Shown here in pieces: positions 57,268 to 64,000 of a stretch of 64,000 bases of DNA. How positions within the stretch are numbered: the stretch's first letter is position 1; the number at the start of each line of letters is the position of its first letter. A program made the position numbers and the translations under genes. The notes under the pieces are model-generated. The model saw nothing but the letters and a program-made list of their open reading frames with translations. It ran no database searches and was not told the origin of the DNA. The stretch is from the NCBI RefSeq assembly GCF_029873635.1, contig NC_080423.1, positions 88,705,191 to 88,769,190 on the forward strand, written 5' to 3'. The DNA comes from Malania oleifera (taxonomy: Eukaryota; Streptophyta; Magnoliopsida; Santalales; Ximeniaceae).

Positions 57268-59250
57268 TGAAAGTTAAGGTGTAGACCCAAAAGGGGGGGT
57301 GAATTAGGTTATTAAAATTTTCTTTAACTCTCATTACAACTTTGCAACCTTTTGTTACTTTAGTCAACCCTCAAGTTTGTTTTAACTTCTAATACTTAGT
57401 TAGATTAACCACAACTTAAATATCAACACAACCCAATAATTCTGAACAATATCAATTAAACAAACATTAAAACATTCAACCACAATATCTCAATCAAGAT
57501 ATGATATGTAGTACTTTTGCAATTTTCAGCTTTTACAAGATCGCAAAGTAGAATTTGTTTGTCACCCTATATATATGAATTTCATTCAAGCCTTGTATGA
57601 ATGGATTTTGTTTTCTCAATACAAACCACAACTCAAAATTCAAACAACTCAAACTTTAAATAAACTTTTAGTTAATTTGTCTTGGGTGTTAACCAATCAA
57701 TGTACTCCCTTTGAGGTTTTTACAATTTACATTGATCAACTAACGTACTTTCTTTTGGTTTCTGCAATCCAAAAAACAAATTATACCTTTTTTTATTTAA
57801 TTTTCAATCCATGTAGCATATATGATCAAGAATTAAAATATAACCACACATTTAATGTAAACAAGAAATTAAATGAGAGTAAGGAAGAGAGTGAGACCAA
57901 GATTTTTCACAAGGCTTGGCTTATACCCAGCCTACGTCCTCCCCTTAGGCAAGACCACCTAAGGATTCCACTATACCATTCCTCTCCGGGCAGAACAAAC
58001 CTTTTACAATCTCTCCTTTAGGGTGGAGCCCCCTCTCCAAGTGATACCTCGTGCTCAGTCACTCCATGCTCAGTCACTCCTTCAATAGGATATAGCTTTC
58101 CTCTCTAAGCGATACCCCACGCTTGGTCCAACAAAAATTCAAGAACCTGAACCATTTGCAAAATAAGAAACAAATGTCGGTGCACAAAGACACTCTCAAA
58201 CCAGAGTAGATTAGTACAACAATTCATAGCTAAATATACTTCAAATCAAATATCAAATAAAGACAATATGAAGCTCAAGAATGAATATCACAAGAGGTTC
58301 TTTATTAGAATTGAAAACACACTAGAAAATTAAGAACGATAATCTTTTGATCAGTAGAATATCAGTAGTATTCTTAAGCAAGAGTTTGAGCAAGAGAGGG
58401 CTTTAGAAGAATTTGCAATATCAATGCTTGAATGCTGATTGTAATGCTTGGTGTATTGAATTCTTTGGGTTCAAGGAGTATTTATGGAGTTTTAGAAAGT
58501 AATTCCTTGTTTCCCATGTTACTTGGAGTGTCCCTCAAGTTTTTACAACGTTTAGATTTGAAAATTTTTTTTTTAGAATTTTCCCATTGTCGTTTAAAAT
58601 TTAAATTCTCTACAAGTCAATCGACTGGGTCACTTGACTGGCCTGTTCAGTATGGGATTAGTCAACTAGATCCATTCTGTCTATCCAAAAATTAAATGAA
58701 ATTATTGTCAGCCGACTGGGCTTTCAGGTCAGTCGGTTGGACAGTCAATTTTTCATAATTTTCAATTTTTCAATACTTTGAATCCTTAATTCTTAAAAAA
58801 CTCAAATGTAACTTTAAAAAATTATTTTCCGGGGTTTTCAAAAATTGGTCTCCAAGTCTATAATGTATCCTAAAGAGCTTCGTATAATCATATTGATGTT
58901 GAATGAAGTACTTATATAAGACTTCTTAAATGTAAACACTTTAAGCACTAAGTCTTCATGCTTTTTCCATGTCTTTGAGTCCATCTTGACTTCATGTCTT
59001 AATATACTTCAAGCTTCTTTAGAGTTGTCTATTATCTCTGGTTAAATTCAAGCTTCAATATCTGGTGATATTTCATTTGATTGTCTTTGAAATATAAGCT
59101 TTCTCCTTTGATAAGGTTTGTGAGCATTTTGGGCATTCGATCTTGAACTTATATGCTTGTTTTCCTGAAATATTATCACTTTACCAAATATGTTAAGTAC
59201 CTCTGATTTGTTATCATTAAAATAAGATTTTAAACCTTGTAAGGCCAACA
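57268..59250 (-). repeat. LTR 3 of the gag-only array (outer 5' LTR)
   Basis: Plus-strand ends are TGAAAGTTAAGG and AAGGCCAACA; next to it lies GGAAA, the right target duplication. It keeps the GGATTCCACTATACCATTCCTCTCC segment missing from LTR 1 and shows what the Sirevirus A insertion site looked like before insertion (57975-57995). Palindromes (CAGCCGACTGG, TCAGTCGGTTGG) lie at 58617-58745. Confidence 0.92.
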
Positions 59251-59255
59251 GGAAA

Positions 59256-60335
59256 GATATTTGAGGATTAGTAAATCCATATACAAAAGAATTTTCTAAA
59301 ACCAAACACTAAGCTAGGTTGAAACATTTGACACTACTATTTTTTTTATTTTTTTGCTTAGCTCTTTTATTTGTTTTCTCTTAACCATCTTAGTTCATAT
59401 GCTAATGTTGGATTATGTTATATATTTTTTGGCATGCTAAATAATGGATGATCATGTTATAATTGAAATATATGCTGGATTATGGACTTTATTATTGCAA
59501 TCTAAATGCAAATTTTTTTCGTCTTTAATAGCTTCGCATAATATTTCTTTCGGTTTATCCTTTTGTTGATATAAAAAGGGGAAGAAAATTTAGCAAACTA
59601 AGCATGAGCATGACATAATAAATTTAAAAGCATGATTGATAATGATGATTGCTAATGATGACTAGTAATGATGATAACTTCACATGATATTTACACTCAT
59701 ACTATACATGGATACATAGTTTGTCCTTCAAAAATAAAATTGTGATTTTATTGAATATAAAATATATTTCATTCTGGGGGAGTTATTCTTGTTAAGTAAA
59801 AATATCATGATTTTTGTTCATTACTAGAAATTATTGAAAAATCTGATATTCAATCTTTTGTATTTTCTCATGCTTTTTGGGACTTATTGTCTATCCTTTT
59901 ACACATGATGAATGCAAAGTTTTTATATTGTGCCTTCACTGGATATATACTTTTACTTATGGTTACTCATTGCCTTGATATTTATATTTGTTTGCTCTTT
60001 TCGATTGATGTCAAAAGGGGAAGAATTTTTAGGCAAAAATTGATCATGACATTACATACCTAAACATGAATATTGGAAGTATTGGCTCACTATGAAATGA
60101 AATATATGAGCATAATAATTGATCTTGAATTATGACATGCACTAATTTTGATAGATGAGCATGATATTGAAATTGATTGTGAATTCTGATATGCTTATTG
60201 TTATTGATTTTGATATTGCAAATATTGTTAAGATGATGCTTATTGTAAGAGGGAGCCTTTTTTTTTTATTTAATAAAAAAAAAAAGGCTCACTCATTTTT
60301 CGTTCCTTGTTTGTCATCATTAAAAAGGGGGAGAT
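59256..60335 (+). other. Sirevirus C 3' internal region with multiple polypurine tracts
   Basis: Purine tracts at about 59573-59588, 59776-59783, 60011-60025 and 60322-60335, each with the AAAAGGGGGAGA look of Sireviruses; the last abuts the 3' LTR. Only short frames; no env-like ORF. A T/A palindromic stretch (TTTTTTTTTATT and AATAAAAAAAAAA) lies at 60257-60285. Confidence 0.8.
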
Positions 60336-62072
60336 TGTTAGCCTTACTAGGTTTAGAATCTTATTTTATAACAAAACAAAGGAATTTAACATGTTTTTCA
60401 AAGATAAGTTTCGGGGCTCAAAAGTTTTTATAAAGAGATCAAGGACAAAAGTTCTTATAAAAGATCAAGCTCAAGTGGTTAAAGAAGATCACATATGCTT
60501 AGAGACATGACTCATGATAAAGCAAAATTCAATTGAAGGAAGAAGCTCAAGAGAGATACAAAGGATGGAAGCCAACACATGAAGGCTTAGCTCTTAGATT
60601 GTTTTTAAGTCTTAAGAAAGTCTAATGTAAGTACTTTAACTAAAAGTCAATATGGATGCTTTGAATCTCATTAGGATTAATTATTGTCTTAGAGACCAAA
60701 TTTTGAAAAACCCTGGAAAAAATCTTCAAAATACTCATTGTAATTTGGCAAGTAAAAACTCACAAAAGTTTTGGAAACAAACAATATAAAAGCATGAAAT
60801 TTTTCCTGTCCAGGCGACTGACATTTATGCTTAATTAATTTGGGAAGAGAGAATCGGCCCAGTCGACTGAACCCTGTGAGCCCAAGTGGCTGACCCCATT
60901 CTAACTTCGATATTTCACTAAAATTCAAAGTCGAGGCGACTGACCCCGATAAGCCCAGTCGACTAAACTTCGTAATGACTTTTTTTAAATAGCGAAGAAA
61001 AGTTTCCAAATTAGATTTCTTGGACCCCAATTTTTGTAAAAACATGGAAAACACTCAAATGAACTTGAAGAACATAAAATATAACCTTTATAACTCTATA
61101 AATACATGGAAAAGCAAAATATTATATACAACTACATACAATCAAGAATTACATTCAGCAATAAAGCGTTCTCACTGATCTTTGCTCATATATACCGAGT
61201 TTTTCAATCAAAGAAAAAAGATCCTGGTGATAAATTTTCTGAGCTTCAATTCAATTCTTTATTGGTATTTTGAATTGAAGTATATTAGATGTGCTCTAAC
61301 TTGTACTAATCAGCTTTATTTTGAGAGTGCTCTTTGTACACAAGAATTGTTCTTGTTCTTGTTGTTTTTCACGGTTCAGGATTGTTGAATTGTTAGATTA
61401 CCGAGCTTGAGGTATCTCTTGGAGAGGAGGGCTTAATCCTACTTGAAGGAGTGTGTAAACAGTTTGCTCTACCTAATTAAAGGAGTGGTATAGTGAAACC
61501 TTTGGGTGGTGCACCTAAGGCAATGATGTAGGCGGGTATAACCGAACCTCATAAAAATATCGGTGTCACTCTTTTCCCTATTCTCTTTAAATTTCAACAC
61601 ATATAAACTACTTGGAGGCTTATTTAAATTTCTGGAAATTATTTTGTGATTGGGAATTGTGGAAACCTTGAATAAAGGGGCGTACGTTGATTGAATCTAG
61701 CGAAAACCTTCTAAGGGAGTACGTCCATTATACAGGTCATTCATGAGCTACAACTCAATTTCAAAAGACTGAATCTTGGAAGCTTGCTAGAATTGTTATA
61801 GTATTTCATATTGTGAAGCTTATCTTGATTGATTGAATTGACTTATTGAGTTTTGGTTTAATTTCCTGAAAGAAATATTGAGAAACTTGCAAAGCATTCA
61901 AATTGATATACTCATCCATAAAGACTTAAAATTAAATTGATGTTTGGTTGAATTTGTGATTGAAAGTCAAACCATACATGTGTGAATAATTAAGAAAGAA
62001 TTAATAAAATAGTTCAAAGAATGTTTTAAATCCCAATTCACCCCCGCTCTTGCGAGTACACCTTACTTCTGA
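60336..62072 (+). repeat. 3' LTR of Sirevirus C (1.74 kb)
   Basis: TGTTAGCCTTACTAGG at the start, CTTACTTCTGA at the end (CA changed to GA), GGACC duplication next to it. Palindromes AGGCGACTGACC and CAGTCGACTGAACC at 60814-60965, TATA at 61097, conserved U5 blocks at 61515-61560 and 61655-61720. Confidence 0.9.
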
Positions 62073-62450
62073 GGACCAATGACCATTGAGTGGTCATTAA
62101 ATTTCTTAAGGGTCTCTTTAGTCATTTTAGTTGCCCCTGAGCTATCAATAGCGACAAGGGAAATCATTTCCTTAATCGTCATTTTGCTACACTCCTTTGA
62201 AAACACACAATCACTCACAAGGTAGCCACTCCGTACCATCCACAGACCAGTGGACATGTTGAGGTTTCTAACCGTGAAATAAAAAATATCCTTTAGAAAA
62301 CAATGAGGCCGGATAGAAAAAATTGGTTGCCTCGGCTACAGGATGCATTGTGGGCATATAGAATGGCCTATAGGACCTCTATCGGTATGTCCCCATATCG
62401 ATTGGTCTATGGTAAGGTCTGTCACATCCCCGTTAAGTTAGAGCATAACG
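62073..62450 (+). pseudogene. Second Athila integrase segment, right part
   Basis: Resumes the frame cut at 20350: the DNA ACCAATGACCATTGAGTGGTCATTAAATTTCTTAAG-like stretch parallels 17569 onward, with HRVAIKFL-type and [16 protein letters not shown] residues near 62370-62410. Ends where a Tekay-like LTR begins. Together with 19801-20350 it proves the insertion history. Confidence 0.88.
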
Positions 62451-62751
62451 TGTAGAGACCCGAAGGATTATAATAATTAAATAATAAGAAAAATGGAAAT
62501 TTCAAGGATAAGGACAGGATCTCATCGACGAACACTTCGCGTTCATCGCCAAATCATCATCTTGGGTTTGTCTACGTGGACATGTGTCTCGTTGACGAGG
62601 AGATACCAAGAGGACGGTTTTCAAGACCTAAATTTCATCGACAAGGAGTAAGGGTTCGTCAACAAACCGCCTTCATGGACTCGTCGACGAAAAGATGTGG
62701 CTCGTCGACAAGGCCACGTGGCAAGCCACCTATAAATATGTAGGAAATGGG

Positions 62752-62806
<55 letters not shown>

Positions 62807-63713
62807 CTCTCTCTAAAAAATGGTTTTTCCCACTTCTCTCTAGATTTCTAGCTCTGATTCTCCCTAGTTTGATGATCAGAAGCTACCACAGTGATCCTGA
62901 GGAGAATCTACAACTTAACTAGAGCGAAAATTCAATTTGAGCAGTTTAAGAACCATCCTAAAATTTGGGTAAGTGGATTTTTAGGTATATTCAGTATTAC
63001 TAGAATTATTTGGGGTCAGATTTTGTATTCTATATGAATATACTAGTGTTTTGTGGAATAAATTTGGAGTGTTATATTTTCAGGAATAAGGTGTTTTGGG
63101 CCCCTATAGTCATGGGTTGAGGACCCCAGCAAGTATCTATTCGGGAGTCCAGGTAAATTATAGTTCAAGAAATTATGAATAGGAAATCTCAAGAAAAATG
63201 GGTGTATTAATTTACTGAAAAATTTGTATATGTAAATGGAGGTTTTTGGGGTTGGTACACCGAGGGTACGGGAGTTGAGTGGAGGTTAGTCTCTTAGTTA
63301 GATAAGTAAGGGAAATATGCTATGCTAAGAATTTTAAAAAGTTTACGAGAAGATTATATAAATATATATATATATATCAGTTAATTATTCAATTTTTCAT
63401 AATATTATTATTATTTTAGGAAATGCAGATTTGTGAGCATGGGATTCTAAATACTTAATTGTGTGGTGTGAGTTCATAATAGTTTAGTATAGTATTTATA
63501 CAGTTTTACAAATATCATGTTTTACAGTACATTAGTAGAAAATATTGATATGCAATTTTCAGAAAATATGATTTATAGTATTTTTTAAAATGCCATGACT
63601 TCAAAACCATAACACTCAGTTATTCAATTATTCAGTCAGAAATTCAGATTATACAAATCAGTTTGAAAATGTTATGGTTATTTTCATGGTAAAAACAGTA
63701 AGATAATTATAAG
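62451..63713 (+). repeat. Second Tekay-like LTR, partial
   Basis: Starts TGTAGAGACCCGAAGG. It has the same plan as the Tekay LTR: palindromes (TCATCGACGAA, CTCGTCGACGAA) at 62521-62712, TATAAATA at 62731, a CT tract at 62752-62801 and splice-like GGTAAG blocks. Sequence identity with the Tekay LTR is low outside these features, so it is another family. It is cut at 63714 by a Sirevirus LTR and continues, if at all, beyond the window. Confidence 0.78.
62752..62801. repeat. (CT)n microsatellite downstream of TATA in the second Tekay-like LTR
   Basis: About 50 bases of CT with one TT interruption, placed like the CT tract of the Tekay 5' LTR. Confidence 0.95.
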
Positions 63714-64000
63714 TGTTGTCCTTACAAGGTTTAACATCTTATTTTGATGCTAACAAACAAGTAGAACTTAACATGCTTTGTTTAGTGATGTATTTTCATG
63801 TCTCAATGATTAATGCAAGGTTAAATAATTCATGAAAGCTTGTACTTCAAATTAGGATGATTACATCAAGCTTGAGGCATGGATTAGAACTTGAAGATCA
63901 GTAGAGCATTGATATTAAAGAAAAAGCTTCAAAAATGAAAGCCCAAGTGATCAACATGAAATGCTCAATGAACAATGAAGTTCAAAATCTAAAGCAATAT
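63714..64000 (+). repeat. Start of another Sirevirus LTR, cut by the window edge
   Basis: TGTTGTCCTTACAAGGTTTAACATC followed by TTATTTTGATG.TAACAAACAAG matches the first bases of families C and D. Remaining sequence is LTR-like (short A/T-rich blocks, CTCAATGA.TAATGC) but diverged from both. Confidence 0.78.

Larger units (their letters stand above)
21863..59250 (-). mobile_element. Minus-strand gag-only Sirevirus array: three LTRs, two internal regions
   Basis: On the minus strand the order is LTR (57268-59250), primer binding site, gag, noncoding, polypurine tract, LTR (27184-51635, interrupted), then again primer site, gag, noncoding, polypurine tract and LTR (21863-23777). The outer flanks carry a perfect GGAAA duplication (21858-21862, 59251-59255). 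After removing later insertions the LTRs are about 1.92-1.98 kb and both internal regions about 3.4 kb. Neither has protease, RT or integrase, which fits a non-autonomous gag-only element (TR-GAG type) mobilised by a related Sirevirus. Tandem organisation under one duplication points to unequal LTR recombination after insertion. Confidence 0.88.
20351..62072 (+). mobile_element. Sirevirus-type copia element C, deleted, carrying a 37 kb nested insertion
   Basis: It starts TATTGGCCTTACAAGG (TG changed to TA) and its 3' LTR ends CTTACTTCTGA. The flanks carry the same GGACC at 20346-20350 and 62073-62077, which splits an Athila integrase cleanly. What remains is 5' LTR sequence (20351-21393), an unassigned 0.46 kb, the reverse gag-only array (21863-59250), a 3' noncoding region with several polypurine tracts and a full 3' LTR (60336-62072). 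Gag and pol are absent. Orientation is plus, from the LTR start TGTTAGCC and the polypurine tract before it. Confidence 0.9.

Overview
This window is plant repeat DNA, most likely the pericentromeric or heterochromatic part of a large eudicot genome. I see no host protein gene, rRNA or tRNA gene. Nearly all of it is LTR retrotransposons in several states of decay: a Ty1/copia remnant, Ty3/gypsy Athila elements, a Ty3/gypsy Tekay-type chromovirus, an Ogre/Tat-like solo LTR and at least four families of Sirevirus-type copia elements. Assignments rest on conserved motifs (copia YVDD RT and DSG protease, gypsy FIDD/FMDD RT, integrase motifs, chromodomain), primer binding sites, polypurine tracts, LTR pairs and target-site duplications (TSDs) read by eye.

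Layout. 1-2553: 3' half of a decayed copia element with its 3' LTR. 2554-6448: AT-rich DNA with microsatellites and no recognisable gene. 6449-20350 and 62073-62450: Athila material, with LTR fragments, a 3' noncoding region, one complete LTR, a tRNA-Asp-type primer binding site, broken gag-pol, then a second RT-RNaseH-integrase segment. That second integrase is cut at 20350 and resumes at 62073.

The 41.7 kb between is a nested stack. Sirevirus C (20351-62072, TSD GGACC) contains a minus-strand gag-only Sirevirus array with three LTRs and two internal regions (21863-59250, TSD GGAAA). The middle LTR of that array took three more insertions: a rearranged Sirevirus A (about 27845-37593), an Ogre/Tat-like solo LTR (37878-40815, TSD AATAT) and a complete but mutated Tekay chromovirus (41221-51054, TSD TCCAT). 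The second internal region holds a solo Sirevirus LTR, family D (52277-54508, TSD AATCT). The right edge holds a second Tekay-like LTR (from 62451) that is itself interrupted by the start of another Sirevirus LTR (63714).

The most striking points are: (1) an uninterrupted 441-codon env-like ORF in Sirevirus A (27989-29314) whose N-terminus reads like the histone H3 tail (RTKQTA then K) and whose C-terminus is a long acidic tail; (2) the permuted order of Sirevirus A (env-like ORF, LTR, gag-pol, inverted half LTR); (3) the three-LTR gag-only array under one TSD; (4) clusters of short palindromes just upstream of the TATA box in both copia and gypsy LTRs; (5) a solo LTR with four tandem copies of a TATA-containing promoter block. 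All gag-pol frames carry stops or frameshifts, so nothing here looks autonomous; the env-like ORF is the only long intact frame.
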